Positions 8,612 through 18,276 of a stretch of 64,000 nt of DNA are shown one piece after another. Each line of letters starts with the position of its first letter. The stretch's first letter is position 1. The position numbers were made by a program, and so were the translations under genes. The notes beneath the pieces are model-generated. The model made no database searches. It worked only from the letters and a program-made list of their open reading frames with translations, and had not been told where the DNA came from. The stretch is from Thioalkalivibrio sp. ALE14 (GTDB lineage Bacteria; Pseudomonadota; Gammaproteobacteria; Ectothiorhodospirales; Ectothiorhodospiraceae): assembly GCF_000376845.1 (NCBI RefSeq), contig NZ_AQXY01000031.1:62001-126000 (forward strand), given 5' to 3'.

Positions 8612-9757
8612 TTAGCCGCGCTCGGCCTCCGACGCCAGGAGCTCCTGCAGCCAGTGACCGCCGCGGTCGGCCTTGGTGCTGAGGTAACGCAGATTGTGGG
8701 GATTCAGCTTGCCGTGTACCGGCTCGCGGGCCACGACATCAATCCCGCCGGCGCGCAACGCGTCGATCTTGCCGGGGTTGTTGGTCAGCAAGCGGACGGT
8801 GTCGATACCGAGGAACTCCAGCATCTCCACCGCCGCGTCGTAGCGACGCCCGTCGGCTTCGAAACCGAGCTGGCAGTCGGAGTCGATGGTATCCAGCCCG
8901 GCCGTCTGCATGGTGTAGGCCCGCAGCTTGTTGGCCAGCCCGATGCCGCGCCCCTCCTGGGCCAGATACAGGAGTACCCCACCACCCGACTCGTTGATGG
9001 TCTTCACGCCCATACGGAGCTGGTCGCCGCAGTCACAACGCAGACTGCCAAAAAGATCGCCGGTCAGGCAGGCGGAATGGAGTCGTACCGGGACCGCCGC
9101 CGGCCAGTCGCGGGGCTCGCCGATCAGTACCGCCACGTGTTCGAGGATGCCATTGCCCTCGCGGAACAGCATGAAGCGGGTAACCGGGGCATCCGCCAGT
9201 GGCACGGGGGCCTCGCTGACGTAAGCCAGTTCGAGGCGCGGGTGCTGGGCCACCGCGCGCGCCTCCTGTTCGTCAACATCGAGGAACATGCCGTCCGCGA
9301 GGGCCGAGCGGATCGCCTCCGGCACCGGCTCTGGCACCGGTGCCGCCACCACGGCGGGCAGCAGCCGACCGGCGCGAACCAGTTCCAGTGCCGCGACCTC
9401 CGCCGGCAACGCGCGGGTCACCGCCGGCTGCCCCAGCGCGTCCTCGGGGTGCGCGGCCTCGTTCGAGGCCTCGGGCGCACTGGCCAGCGTAAACAGGGCC
9501 TCGGGATCGGTGTCGGGCGCGAATTCCAGCGCCACGCCCTCCCAGCCGTCCTGCAGCGGCTGGGACCAGCCCATTGCAGAGGCCCGGTGCGGCGTTAGAA
9601 TCAGTCGAGGCGCGGACCCGGTCATATGGGTCAAGCGATCCAGCAACACGGGGGTGAGACCCTCGACGGCCGCAACGAGTACACTCGACTGCGAACCACT
9701 GACCAGGACCGGATGGCCCCGGCGAAGATCAAAGATCCCGCGATCGGCGTTGTGCAT
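8612..9757 (-). CDS. ribA: GTP cyclohydrolase II with atypical N-terminal domain
   Basis: This 381-residue protein has two parts. Residues about 185-381 are GTP cyclohydrolase II, which opens GTP to the first riboflavin intermediate. Zinc ligands Cys230, Cys241 and Cys243 lie in LHSACLTGDLFGSLRCDCGDQ, and catalytic residues lie in AQEGRGIGL. Residues 1-180 occupy the position of the DHBP synthase domain of RibBA but lack its acidic substrate motif, so that activity is unlikely. Similar degenerate N-termini occur in gammaproteobacterial RibA proteins. The ATG at 9757 follows GGAAG; a TTG at 9799 is possible. It is divergent from a RibD_C gene. Confidence 0.88.
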   Translation of the reverse strand: MHNADRGIFDLRRGHPVLVSGSQSSVLVAAVEGLTPVLLDRLTHMTGSAPRLILTPHRASAMGWSQPLQDGWEGVALEFAPDTDPEALFTLASAPEASNEAAHPEDALGQPAVTRALPAEVAALELVRAGRLLPAVVAAPVPEPVPEAIRSALADGMFLDVDEQEARAVAQHPRLELAYVSEAPVPLADAPVTRFMLFREGNGILEHVAVLIGEPRDWPAAVPVRLHSACLTGDLFGSLRCDCGDQLRMGVKTINESGGGVLLYLAQEGRGIGLANKLRAYTMQTAGLDTIDSDCQLGFEADGRRYDAAVEMLEFLGIDTVRLLTNNPGKIDALRAGGIDVVAREPVHGKLNPHNLRYLSTKADRGGHWLQELLASEAERG

Positions 9758-9897
9758 CGGGTACTTCCATAGGGAGTTTTGTTTATGACCAGCCTGCAAA
9801 CCGCGAATTCCCCGAAACGGGGCCCCGGCTTAACCAGGCTGGTCGCTAGACTACCCCAACTGGCCCGTCGCGGTCCCGTAACCCCGGGATTTGCGGC

Positions 9898-10683
9898 ATG
9901 ACGGCCTATCCGGTCACCGAGGAGCAGGCCTGGCGCTGGCTCCTGGCCCAGCGGGCCGATCCCGGCTGCTGCCCCCTGCCCGGCCCGCTCGCGCCGGGGG
10001 CTCACGAGCTGCTGGACCTCTACGGTCCGATCGTCGAGGCCGCCAGCATCACGGTGGCCCAGCTCGGCCAAAGCCTGGACGGGCGCATCGCCACGGCCAG
10101 CGGCCACTCGCACTACGTGACCGGCCCCGAGGACATCGAGCGCCTGCATCGCCTGCGCGCGCTGGTGGATGCGGTCATCGTCGGGGCCGGCACGGTGGTC
10201 GCCGACGATCCGCGCCTGACCGTGCGCAAGACCGAAGGACCCAACCCCGTCCGCGTGATCCTCGACCCCGACGGCCGCATCCCCAGTAATGCCCATGTCT
10301 TCCGCGAAGCCGAGGTCCGTACCATCGTGCTGCACGCAGCCGGGTACGGGCCCTGCGGACTTCCCGAACACGTCGAATGCCTGGAGATGCCCACCGGGGC
10401 CGACGGACGCTTCGATCCCGCGCGCATCCGCGAACGGCTGGCAGAGATGGCGCTGCACCGGCTACTGGTCGAGGGCGGCGGCCAGACGGTCTCGCGCTTT
10501 CTGGAGGCGGACACCCTGGACCGCCTGCACCTGACCGTCGCGCCGATGCTGATCGGCTCCGGGCGTCCGGGCGTCACGCTGCCCGAGATCGATTCGCTGG
10601 ATCAGGCCCTGCGTCCGCCCTGCCGCATCTTCCGACTGGGGGCCGACACCCTGTTCGACCTGGACCTGCGCAGCAAGCCCTGA
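9898..10683 (+). CDS. RibD C-terminal domain reductase
   Basis: This 261-residue protein consists mainly of a RibD_C (dihydrofolate-reductase-like) domain from about residue 45 onward. VAQLGQSLDGRIATASG is the substrate/NADPH-side start, DAVIVGAGTVVADDPRLTVR is the family hallmark, and LLVEGGGQTVSRFL follows. In RibD this domain reduces the ribose of the pyrimidine intermediate in riboflavin synthesis; stand-alone copies also act in other pathways. No deaminase domain is present; the first 45 residues have no recognised motif. It is divergent from ribA with a 140-base gap, which suggests joint regulation. Confidence 0.88.
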   Translation: MTAYPVTEEQAWRWLLAQRADPGCCPLPGPLAPGAHELLDLYGPIVEAASITVAQLGQSLDGRIATASGHSHYVTGPEDIERLHRLRALVDAVIVGAGTVVADDPRLTVRKTEGPNPVRVILDPDGRIPSNAHVFREAEVRTIVLHAAGYGPCGLPEHVECLEMPTGADGRFDPARIRERLAEMALHRLLVEGGGQTVSRFLEADTLDRLHLTVAPMLIGSGRPGVTLPEIDSLDQALRPPCRIFRLGADTLFDLDLRSKP

Positions 10684-10734
10684 TCGAAGCGGGCTGGCCC
10701 ATTCGGCACCCGCGCGACGCGATACCCGTACGGA

Positions 10735-11877
10735 TCAGCTCAGGTTGTCGCGAATCGCGCGGGAGACCGCTTCCAGCTCCGCCGGGACCTTGGCCGGCTG
10801 CACCACGCTCTGGGCGATCGCGGTATCCGGATCCTTCAGGCCGTTGCCGGTCAGTGTGCACACGACGGTGGAGCCTTCCGGGATCTTGCCCTCGCGGATG
10901 TCGCGCAGCGCACCGGCCAGCGAGGCCGCCGAGGCCGGTTCGCAGAACACGCCTTCCTTCTCGGCCAGGAGCTTCTGTGCGGCCAGGATCTCGTCGTCCT
11001 GGCATTCGTCGAACCAGCCACCGGATTCCTCGCGCACCTTCCACGCCATGTCCCAGGACTGCGGATGACCAATGCGGATCGCCGTGGCCACGGTATCCGG
11101 GTTGTCGACCATCGCGCCGCGCATGAACGGCGCGGAACCGGACGCCTGGTAGCCCACCATGTGCGGGCGATTGCCTACCATGCCGCCACCCGCGTACTTG
11201 CAGTGCCCCTTGCAGTAGGCGCACGCATCGGTCACGTCGTCGCTGCTCTTGGCCGCCATCTCGCTGTAGCCGATCCAGTGCGCGGTGATGTTGCCCGCGT
11301 TACCCACCGGCAAGCAGTGGTAGTCGGGCGCGCGGCCCAGTTCCTCGACGATCTCGAAAGCGGCGGTCTTCTGGCCCTGGAGGCGATACGGATTGACCGA
11401 GTTGACCAGCGTCACCGGCGTGTTGGAGGCGACCTCCTTGACCAGGCGCATCCCGTCATCGAAGTTGCCCTCGATCTGGATCACGGTGGCGCCGTGCATC
11501 ATCGCCTGGGCCAGCTTGCCCATCGCGATCTTGCCGTCCGGGATCACCACGAATGCAGTGATCCCGGCGCGCGCGGCATAGGCCGCCGCAGCGGCCGAGG
11601 TATTGCCGGTAGAGGCGCAGACAATCGCCCGCGAGCCCTCTTCCACGGCCTTGGTCACGGCCATGGTCATGCCGCGATCCTTGAACGACCCGGTCGGGTT
11701 CAGCCCCTCGAACTTCACGTAGATCTCGACCTCGCGCGAGAGCCCGCGCGGGATGTTGTTGAGCCGGATCAGCGGCGTGTTGCCCTCGCCCAGCGAGATG
11801 ATGCGGGTGTCGTCGTGCACCGGCAGGCGGTCGCGATAGCGCTCGATCAGTCCGGTATAGCGGTGTCCAAAGGCCAT
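10735..11877 (-). CDS. thrC: Threonine synthase
   Basis: This 380-residue PLP enzyme converts O-phosphohomoserine to threonine. The PLP lysine is Lys66 in TGSFKDRGM, and CASTGNTSAAAAAYAARAG contains the phosphate-binding loop. ACAYCKGHCKYAGGG is a Cys-rich insertion typical of a proteobacterial subgroup. The gene lies 40 bases after hom and is last in the alaC-hom-thrC operon. The short form (about 350-380 residues) is the Bacillus-like type rather than the longer enterobacterial type. Confidence 0.95.
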   Translation of the reverse strand: MAFGHRYTGLIERYRDRLPVHDDTRIISLGEGNTPLIRLNNIPRGLSREVEIYVKFEGLNPTGSFKDRGMTMAVTKAVEEGSRAIVCASTGNTSAAAAAYAARAGITAFVVIPDGKIAMGKLAQAMMHGATVIQIEGNFDDGMRLVKEVASNTPVTLVNSVNPYRLQGQKTAAFEIVEELGRAPDYHCLPVGNAGNITAHWIGYSEMAAKSSDDVTDACAYCKGHCKYAGGGMVGNRPHMVGYQASGSAPFMRGAMVDNPDTVATAIRIGHPQSWDMAWKVREESGGWFDECQDDEILAAQKLLAEKEGVFCEPASAASLAGALRDIREGKIPEGSTVVCTLTGNGLKDPDTAIAQSVVQPAKVPAELEAVSRAIRDNLS

Positions 11878-11917
11878 GATGTTCTCTGTCGTTGAAGTGG
11901 TAGGCCGCGCACTGGGG

Positions 11918-13231
11918 TCAGCGCGCCAGCCCTTCCATGCGGATTCGGGTAATCGGGGTCAGCAGGTGATCCAGCGCCTCCAGGGCGGTGATCGCCTCGT
12001 TCATCGCGCCCTCGCGCACCTTGTGCGTCAGCATGATGATGGTCGCCTCGCCGCGCTCCGGGTCCGGCTCGCGTTGCAGGATCGCCTCGATGCTGATGCC
12101 GTGTTCGCCGAGGATGCGGGTAATGTCGGCCAGCACACCCGGGCGGTCCTGGGTACGCAGGCGCAGGTAGAACGACGTCTCCACATCGGCCAGGTCCAGC
12201 ACCGGCTTGTCCGACAGGGCATCCGGCTGAAAGGCCAGGTGCGGCACGCGGTTCTCCGGGTCCGTGGTCAGGGCACGCACCACGTCGACCAGATCCGCCA
12301 CCACGGCGGAAGCGGTCGCCTCGGCCCCGGCACCCGCGCCGTAGTACAGCGTCGGGCCGACCGCATCGGCATTGACCAGCACGGCGTTCATGACGCCGTC
12401 CACGTTCGCGATCAGGCGGCGTTCCGGGATCAGCGTCGGGTGCACGCGCAGCTCGTAACCCTTGGGCGTGCGGCGGGCAATACCCAGGTGCTTGATGCGA
12501 TAGCCCAGCTCGGCGGCGAAGCCGACATCCTCGCGGGTGATGTTGCTGATGCCCTCCACCGCGACGCGATCGAACTGCAGCGGGATGCCGAAGGCGATCG
12601 AGGCCAGGATCGCGAGCTTGTGCGCCGCGTCGATACCCTCGACGTCGAAGGTCGGGTCGGCCTCGGCGTAGCCCAGCGCCTGCGCCTCGGCCAGCACGTC
12701 CTCGAAGTCGCGACCCTTGTCGCGCATCTCGGTGAGGATGAAGTTGCCGGTGCCGTTGATGATGCCGGCCAGCCACTCGATCTGGTTGCCGGCCAGGCCC
12801 TCGCGGATCGCCTTGATGATCGGGATACCGCCGGCCACTGCCGCCTCGAACGCGACCATCACGCCCTTTTGCTGGGCACGCTCGAAGATCGTGTTGCCAT
12901 GCAGCGCGATCAGGGCCTTGTTCGCGGTCACCACGTGCTTGCCGGCGTCGATCGCCGCAAGCACCAGGTTCAGGGCCGGGTCGATCCCGCCCATCAGCTC
13001 GACGACGACCTCGACCTCGGGGTCATTGACGACCTCGGACGGATCGGTGGTCAGGCGGATCTGCGAGCAGTCGCACTCGCGTTCCCGGTTGATATCGCGC
13101 GCGGCGGCCGCCACGACCTGGATGTCACGACCTGCGCGCCGCGCGATCTCGGTGCCGTTGCGCGCCAGTACGTTGACCGTGCCGCAACCGACGGTGCCCA
13201 GTCCAAGAATTCCGATCTTTACCGGCGTCAT
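11918..13231 (-). CDS. hom: Homoserine dehydrogenase
   Basis: This 437-residue cytoplasmic enzyme reduces aspartate semialdehyde to homoserine, the branch point to threonine and methionine. The NAD(P) motif GLGTVG is at residues 10-15, and KHVVTANKALIA holds the catalytic-region lysine. A C-terminal ACT domain covers about residues 350-430 (RPGVLADITRILGEHGISI) and normally gives feedback control by threonine. There is no aspartokinase domain. The ATG at 13231 puts the Rossmann fold at the N-terminus; the open stretch upstream overlaps the alaC end and was excluded. It follows alaC by 52 bases. Confidence 0.96.
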   Translation of the reverse strand: MTPVKIGILGLGTVGCGTVNVLARNGTEIARRAGRDIQVVAAAARDINRERECDCSQIRLTTDPSEVVNDPEVEVVVELMGGIDPALNLVLAAIDAGKHVVTANKALIALHGNTIFERAQQKGVMVAFEAAVAGGIPIIKAIREGLAGNQIEWLAGIINGTGNFILTEMRDKGRDFEDVLAEAQALGYAEADPTFDVEGIDAAHKLAILASIAFGIPLQFDRVAVEGISNITREDVGFAAELGYRIKHLGIARRTPKGYELRVHPTLIPERRLIANVDGVMNAVLVNADAVGPTLYYGAGAGAEATASAVVADLVDVVRALTTDPENRVPHLAFQPDALSDKPVLDLADVETSFYLRLRTQDRPGVLADITRILGEHGISIEAILQREPDPERGEATIIMLTHKVREGAMNEAITALEALDHLLTPITRIRMEGLAR

Positions 13232-13283
13232 AGCCTTACTGTCCTTGACGTCAGGCGCCAAGCGGCGCCCGGTGTTGATGGTG

Positions 13284-14495
13284 TTAAGAGTCCGCCGCGC
13301 TCGCGTCGGCCAGGATCGAGTCGGCACGGAACATTGCCTTGATCCCGCGCAGCGCCTGGCGCGTGCGTTGCTCGTTCTCGATCAGGCTGAAGCGCACGTG
13401 ATCATCCCCGTAGTTGCCGAACCCGATACCCGGCGAGACCGCCACCTTGGCATCGCTCAGCATCTTCTTGGCAAATTCCAGCGAGCCCATCTCGCGGTAG
13501 GGCTCCGGGATCGGCGCCCAGACGAACATGGTCGCCTTCGGCTTTTCCACGTGCCAGCCGAGCTTGTTGAGCCCGTCGCAGAGCACGTCGCGGCGCACGC
13601 GGTAGAGCTCGCGGATCTCCTCGACGCACTCCTGCGGCCCCTCCAGCGCCGCGATGGCCGCGACCTGGATCGGCGTGAAGGTGCCGTAGTCGAGATACGA
13701 CTTGATGCGCGCCAGCGCCGCGACCAGCGTCGGGTTGCCGCACATGAAGCCAACGCGCCAGCCGGGCATGTTGTAGGTCTTGGACAGGGTGTAGAACTCC
13801 ACCGCGATGTCCTTGGCCCCCGGCACCTCGAAGATCGACGGGGCCTTGTAGCCGTCAAACGTGATCTCGGCATACGCCAGGTCGTGCACGATCCAGATGC
13901 CGTGCTCCTTGCAGATCGCCACCACTCGCTCGAAGAACTCGAGATCCACGCACTGCGTGGTCGGGTTCGCCGGGAAGTTCAGGATCAGCATCTTCGGCTT
14001 CGGCCAGGAGTCCTGGATGGCTCGCTCCAGCTCGGCGAAGAAGTCGACGTCCGGCGTCAGCGGCACATGGCGCACATCGGCACCGGCGATCACGCAGCCA
14101 TACGGATGAATGGGATACGCCGGGTTCGGTACCAGGACGGCGTCCCCCGGCCCCAGCGTGGCCAGGGCCAGGTGCGCCAGGCCCTCCTTCGAGCCGATCG
14201 TCACGATCGCCTCGGTTTCCGGGTCCAGATCGACGTCGAATTGCGTCTTGTACCAGCGCGTGATCGCGCGGCGCAGGCGCGGGATGCCCTTGGAGACGGA
14301 GTAGCGATGGGTATCCCCGCGCTGCGCGGCCTCGCACAGCTTGTCCACGATGTGCTGCGGGGTCGGCTGGTCCGGGTTGCCCATACCGAAGTCGATGATG
14401 TCCTCGCCCCGGGCGCGGGCCTCGGCCTTCAACTGGTTCACGATGTTGAAGACGTAGGGCGGAAGGCGCTCGATACGGGGGAAGACGTCGGTCAC
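13284..14495 (-). CDS. alaC: Alanine aminotransferase AlaC-type
   Basis: This 403-residue class I aminotransferase uses PLP bound to Lys239 in [25 protein letters not shown] and the terminal Arg region ([18 protein letters not shown]) are family-typical. AlaC converts pyruvate and glutamate to alanine and 2-oxoglutarate. Position immediately before hom and thrC is a common gammaproteobacterial arrangement and suggests coordinated amino acid synthesis. A strong sigma70 promoter lies at 14581-14607. Confidence 0.93.
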   Translation of the reverse strand: MTDVFPRIERLPPYVFNIVNQLKAEARARGEDIIDFGMGNPDQPTPQHIVDKLCEAAQRGDTHRYSVSKGIPRLRRAITRWYKTQFDVDLDPETEAIVTIGSKEGLAHLALATLGPGDAVLVPNPAYPIHPYGCVIAGADVRHVPLTPDVDFFAELERAIQDSWPKPKMLILNFPANPTTQCVDLEFFERVVAICKEHGIWIVHDLAYAEITFDGYKAPSIFEVPGAKDIAVEFYTLSKTYNMPGWRVGFMCGNPTLVAALARIKSYLDYGTFTPIQVAAIAALEGPQECVEEIRELYRVRRDVLCDGLNKLGWHVEKPKATMFVWAPIPEPYREMGSLEFAKKMLSDAKVAVSPGIGFGNYGDDHVRFSLIENEQRTRQALRGIKAMFRADSILADASAADS

Positions 14496-14580
14496 GGGTC
14501 TGGGTCCTGGTTGGGGCCTGGGCAGTCGCTTTGCAGGGCCATGAAGGCCCCTCCGGATGCCGCACCGGAAAGCGCGCCAA

Positions 14581-14607
14581 AGTATAACCCGGGCCCGGAC
14601 CTGTCAA
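14581..14607 (-). promoter_or_regulatory. Sigma70 promoter of the alaC-hom-thrC operon
   Basis: On the minus strand a perfect -35 TTGACA (14607-14602) is followed after 15 bases by TATACT (14586-14581). Spacing is short but the hexamers are close to consensus. Transcription would start near 14573, giving a leader of about 75 bases before the alaC ATG. I did not find a clear leader peptide or attenuator in it. Confidence 0.65.
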
Positions 14608-14684
14608 CGAATCGGGGCGCCGCCGCCCTCTGGTGAGGGTACCCATTCTTGAGTCATGCACGGCTCCGGAGTAGCGTACGCAGC

Positions 14685-15077
14685 ATGCTGTTCTCCGAAG
14701 TCACCAGCGAGGAATCCTACATCGTCACCGGCTACGAGTCGGGCCGTGTCGGGATCAACCAGGTTGCGTACACCCGCAGCCTGATCGTGCGCCCGCACCA
14801 CCTGCAGACCGACTGGCCGGTACAGACGTCGGAAGAGCTGACGGTTGAACATCTGCAGGCCGTGCTGGACACCCCACCCGAGGTCCTGCTGATCGGCACC
14901 GGCGAGGCACAGACGTTTCCGGATCGCGCGGTCTGGCGCCACCTGCGAGGGCAGGGTCTGGGCGTGGAGATTATGGATACCGCGGCCGCGTGCCGGACCT
15001 ACAACCTGATCATGGCCGAGGGCCGCGACGTCGCGGCCGCCCTGATCATCGACGGTCAGGCTGAACACACCGAATAG
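14685..15077 (+). CDS. Mth938-like (DUF498/NDUFAF3-type) domain protein
   Basis: This 130-residue single-domain protein has the Mth938 fold: LLIGTGEAQTFP near the middle and GVEIMDTAAACRTYNLIMAEGRDVAAALI at the C-terminus, the latter the most conserved segment. The eukaryotic relative NDUFAF3 assists complex I assembly; the bacterial function is not settled. The ATG at 14685 follows a GGAG at rather long spacing; a TTG at 14649 would add 12 residues. It converges with rpoS, with a 25-base gap. Confidence 0.85.
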   Translation: MLFSEVTSEESYIVTGYESGRVGINQVAYTRSLIVRPHHLQTDWPVQTSEELTVEHLQAVLDTPPEVLLIGTGEAQTFPDRAVWRHLRGQGLGVEIMDTAAACRTYNLIMAEGRDVAAALIIDGQAEHTE

Positions 15078-15102
15078 GCAGGGCCCGGTCCCGTCCGCGG
15101 GA

Positions 15103-16182
15103 TCAGGAGTTTGGCAGGACCTCGTCGCCCTTCATCCCGCGCGACTCCAGAAGCTTGCGTAACCGCTTCAGCGCATCCATCTGGATCTGCCGTACGCGCT
15201 CCCGGGTCACCCCGATCTCCGCGCCGACCTGCTCCAGCGTCGAACGCTCGAAGCCGTGCAGTCCGAAGCGGCGAACCAGTACCTCGCGCTGCTTGTGATC
15301 CAGTTCCTCCAGCCAGGCTTCCACCAGATGATGCAGGTCCTGATCCTCCAGCAAGGTGGAGGGTTCGGGGGCATTCACGTCCGCCAGGATATCGGTCAGT
15401 GAGCGATCCCCATCGGGACCCGACGGCAGATCCATGGACGTCGACGGCTCGGACATCGCCCGCAGTTTCTGGACCTCTGCCACCGGCTTGCCCAGGCGCT
15501 GTGCCAGCTCGTCTTCAGTCGGATCGCGGCCCAGTTCCTGGGTGAGGTTGCGGGCGATCCGCGCATGCATGCGCAGTTCCTTGCTCACATGCACGGGAAT
15601 GCGGATCGTCCGGCCCTGGTTCATCAGGGCTCGCTCGATGGTCTGCCGGATCCACCAGGTTGCATAGGTGGAAAACCGGAAACCGCGCTCCGGATCGAAT
15701 TTCTCCACCGCGTGCATCAGGCCCAGATTCCCCTCCTCGATCAGGTCGAGCAAAGGCAGGCCACGGTTCAGGTAGCGCCGGGCGATCTTCACCACCAGCC
15801 GCAGGTTGCATTCGATCATGCGCCGCCGCCCGGCATCGTCGCCCTGGCGCGCCAGACGTGCGTACTTGCGTTCCTCGTCCGGAGTCAGCAGCGGACGGTA
15901 TTCGATGTCGCGCAGGTAGATCTGTATGGCATCCAGCTCGGCGGGCCGGGCATCGCGCAGCGTCTTCGGCCGCACCGGTGCCTCTTGCTCCGGTTCCAGC
16001 CCGACCGTGACGTCGGGAGCGGCGGCTGGCGGCTCGTCTTCGGAATCCGCTGCCTCATCGATTGGCTCGGCGGGACGGGACAGGTCTTCGGGCACCGTGT
16101 CTCCATCCTGTTCCGGCACCGGTTCATGGGGCAGGCTGTCGTCGTCCAGTTCCGGATCAACCGGCTGCCGGGTCTTGGCCAT
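15103..16182 (-). CDS. rpoS: RNA polymerase sigma factor RpoS
   Basis: This 359-residue sigma70-family protein directs stationary-phase and general stress transcription. Region 1.2 starts near residue 82 ([13 protein letters not shown]), regions 2.1-2.4 include [17 protein letters not shown] and [18 protein letters not shown], and region 4 ends with [21 protein letters not shown]. The first 80 residues are an unusually long acidic, low-complexity extension compared with E. coli RpoS (about 330 residues). The nlpD-rpoS order is the classical context; in related bacteria a major rpoS promoter lies inside nlpD. The ATG at 16182 was chosen as the first in-frame start after nlpD. Confidence 0.95.
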   Translation of the reverse strand: MAKTRQPVDPELDDDSLPHEPVPEQDGDTVPEDLSRPAEPIDEAADSEDEPPAAAPDVTVGLEPEQEAPVRPKTLRDARPAELDAIQIYLRDIEYRPLLTPDEERKYARLARQGDDAGRRRMIECNLRLVVKIARRYLNRGLPLLDLIEEGNLGLMHAVEKFDPERGFRFSTYATWWIRQTIERALMNQGRTIRIPVHVSKELRMHARIARNLTQELGRDPTEDELAQRLGKPVAEVQKLRAMSEPSTSMDLPSGPDGDRSLTDILADVNAPEPSTLLEDQDLHHLVEAWLEELDHKQREVLVRRFGLHGFERSTLEQVGAEIGVTRERVRQIQMDALKRLRKLLESRGMKGDEVLPNS

Positions 16183-16204
16183 GAAAAGCCCTGCTCTTGA
16201 AGCG

Positions 16205-16963
16205 TCAGCGGTCCGGTAGATAGCGCGCCGGGTCAACCGGCGTCCCGTCCACCCGGATCTCGAAATGCAACATCGGGCGCTCGGCCCCCGATGAACCCAG
16301 ACGCGCGATCGTGTCGCCCGCCTGCACCTGGTCACCCTCCGACACCAGCAGTTCGTCGTTGTGCCCGTAGGCACTGAGGAACCGCGCGTCGTGTTTGAGG
16401 ATTACCAGTCGACCATACCCCACGAGCCCGCCACCTGCATAGACCACCTCCCCGGCTCGCGTGGCACGAACGTGATCCCCGCGGTCGCCCCCGATCGCCA
16501 GGCCCCTGCGCGTGCCGCTGCTGGAAAAACCTCGCAATACCTGGCCGTCCGCCGGCCATTGCCACCCCCCGGGGTCCGAAGGCGGCGGGCTCGAACGGGA
16601 CGAAGTGGACGCGCTCTCCGAGCGCTGCGGGCTGCTGGATCCGCCCGAGGATGACGGCTGTGTGCGGGGAGTGGAAGCCGTGCGCGGCGGGCTGGGCGGC
16701 GACGATCGCGCCGCCCCCCTCAGCCGAAGGCGTTGCCCGGGGTGGATGACGTAAGGGGCGCTGATGGCGTTGCGGCGGGCCAGATCGCGCCATTCCAGTC
16801 CGTAGCGCTGGGCGATGCGGTACAAAGTCTCGTTGCGCTGCACCACATGGGTGTCCGGCATCGAGGCCCCGCTGGGGGCTCGCGCGGCACAACCGGCCAG
16901 CACGCCCACGACCAGGACCAGCACGAGCAGAGTCAGCCCTCCCTGAATCGCGCGCCGCCGCAT
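16205..16963 (-). CDS. nlpD: NlpD-like LysM/M23 lipoprotein, amidase activator
   Basis: This 252-residue lipoprotein has lipobox VLAGC with Cys25, a LysM peptidoglycan-binding domain at about 38-82 ([19 protein letters not shown]), a Ser/Pro-rich linker at 85-132, and an M23-type domain at 135-250. The metal-site positions are not retained ([14 protein letters not shown]), as in E. coli NlpD, so it should act as an activator of AmiC-type amidases in daughter-cell separation rather than as an enzyme. It sits 22 bases before rpoS and 3 bases after the yqaA gene. Confidence 0.92.
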   Translation of the reverse strand: MRRRAIQGGLTLLVLVLVVGVLAGCAARAPSGASMPDTHVVQRNETLYRIAQRYGLEWRDLARRNAISAPYVIHPGQRLRLRGAARSSPPSPPRTASTPRTQPSSSGGSSSPQRSESASTSSRSSPPPSDPGGWQWPADGQVLRGFSSSGTRRGLAIGGDRGDHVRATRAGEVVYAGGGLVGYGRLVILKHDARFLSAYGHNDELLVSEGDQVQAGDTIARLGSSGAERPMLHFEIRVDGTPVDPARYLPDR

Positions 16964-16966
16964 CGG

Positions 16967-17551
16967 TCAATCCACGACCACGTAAATCGTCATGGCGACG
17001 ACCAGCAGAATCACTGCCGCCCAGCCCACGCGCTCCATGTACGGGCGCAGGTGATGCTCCGCGCGCGGCCCCGCCCAGGCCATAAACAGAGCGACCAGGA
17101 AAAAGCGCAGGCCTCGACCCACCAGCGAGGCAAGAAAGAATGGCAGCAGCGCCATCGACAGGGCCCCTGCGGTCACCGTGAACAGCTTGTAGGGAATGGG
17201 CGAAAAACCGGCAATCAGCACCACCCACACGCCCCAGGTGGCGAACCAGGCCTCGGCCTGGCGCAGCTCGTCGCCATAGCCGAGCTGATGCAGCCAGGGC
17301 CCCAGCGACTCGAAGGCCAGCCAGCCAATCAGGTAGCCCAGAAGCCCGCCCAGCGCGGAGAACAGCGTGGTCAGTGCCGCCAGACGCCAGGCGGAGCGCG
17401 GACGCGCGGCCGCCATGGGTGCGAGCATCACGTCCGGGGGAATCGGGAAGAACGAGGACTCGGCGAATGAGAGCCCGGCCAGATAACGCGGCGCATGGCG
17501 ATGCCGCGACCAGCCCATCACCCGGTCGTAAAGCGGCTCGAAGAGCTTCAT
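16967..17551 (-). CDS. YqaA-type DedA-superfamily membrane protein
   Basis: This 194-residue inner membrane protein has about five hydrophobic segments. SFAESSFFPIPPDVMLAPM near residues 28-46 and IAGFSPIPYKLFTVTAGAL near 111-129 are the paired re-entrant motifs of the SNARE-associated/DedA superfamily, YqaA branch. DedA proteins are linked to undecaprenyl phosphate or lipid handling and proton-motive-force homeostasis; the YqaA role is less clear. It lies between pcm and nlpD, 3 bases before nlpD, in the surE-rpoS cluster. Confidence 0.87.
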   Translation of the reverse strand: MKLFEPLYDRVMGWSRHRHAPRYLAGLSFAESSFFPIPPDVMLAPMAAARPRSAWRLAALTTLFSALGGLLGYLIGWLAFESLGPWLHQLGYGDELRQAEAWFATWGVWVVLIAGFSPIPYKLFTVTAGALSMALLPFFLASLVGRGLRFFLVALFMAWAGPRAEHHLRPYMERVGWAAVILLVVAMTIYVVVD

Positions 17552-17610
17552 CGGGACCGTACCGCCGCCACCGGTTCAGTCACGCAGGCACCGGGGTCCG
17601 GGATGCGTGC

Positions 17611-18276
17611 TCATTGCTCAGCCCCCGGCAGCATGGGCACGAACATCACCGCATCGAGGATATCGCGCACATAGGCCTCCTCCGTCCGGGTATAGCGCAC
17701 CAGTTGCTGGCGTCCGTCCGGGCCTTCAACCGGTGCGACCAGGCGCCCGCCCAGCGCAAGCTGAGTCAGCAATGCCTCCGGGACCTCCTTGGGCGCCGCC
17801 GTCAGGATGATGCCGTCGAACGGCGCCTTGTCCGGCCAGCCCTCGCCGCCATCGCTGTGGCGGAGATTGACATTATTGATGCCCAGACGACTGAGCAGCT
17901 CGCGAGCGTTGCGGCTGAGCGCCTGGATGCGCTCGACGGAGTACACCCGGTCCACGATCTGCGCCAGAACCGCCGCCTGATATCCCGAGCCCGTGCCGAC
18001 CTCCAGTACCGTTCTTGGCCGTTCGCCCTCCAGCAGTGCCTCGGTCATCCGCGCGACGATAAAGGGCTGAGAGATGGTCTGGCGATGACCGATCGGCAAC
18101 GCCGTGTTTTCGTAGGCTCGATGGCCCAGTGCCTCCTCCACGAACAGATGGCGCGGGATCGTGCGGACCGCATCCAGCACGCGCGGGTCGCGAATCCCCT
18201 GTCCCTCCAGGATCCGGACCAGCCGATCGCGGGCCCGCTGCGAGGTCAGGCCTGCACCGGCGGCATCAGGAACCAT
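17611..18276 (-). CDS. pcm: Protein-L-isoaspartate O-methyltransferase
   Basis: This 221-residue enzyme methylates isoaspartyl residues in aged proteins to allow repair. The SAM motif [17 protein letters not shown] is near 82-98, and [19 protein letters not shown] is the family's substrate-side hallmark. The ATG at 18276 overlaps surE by 11 bases, so the two are translationally coupled. surE-pcm-nlpD-rpoS is a conserved stress-survival cluster in gammaproteobacteria. Confidence 0.95.
   Translation of the reverse strand: MVPDAAGAGLTSQRARDRLVRILEGQGIRDPRVLDAVRTIPRHLFVEEALGHRAYENTALPIGHRQTISQPFIVARMTEALLEGERPRTVLEVGTGSGYQAAVLAQIVDRVYSVERIQALSRNARELLSRLGINNVNLRHSDGGEGWPDKAPFDGIILTAAPKEVPEALLTQLALGGRLVAPVEGPDGRQQLVRYTRTEEAYVRDILDAVMFVPMLPGAEQ

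Noticed and set aside
16205-16650. Missing zinc ligands in the M23 domain as a pseudogene sign
   Set aside because: NlpD is normally catalytically inactive and works as an amidase activator.
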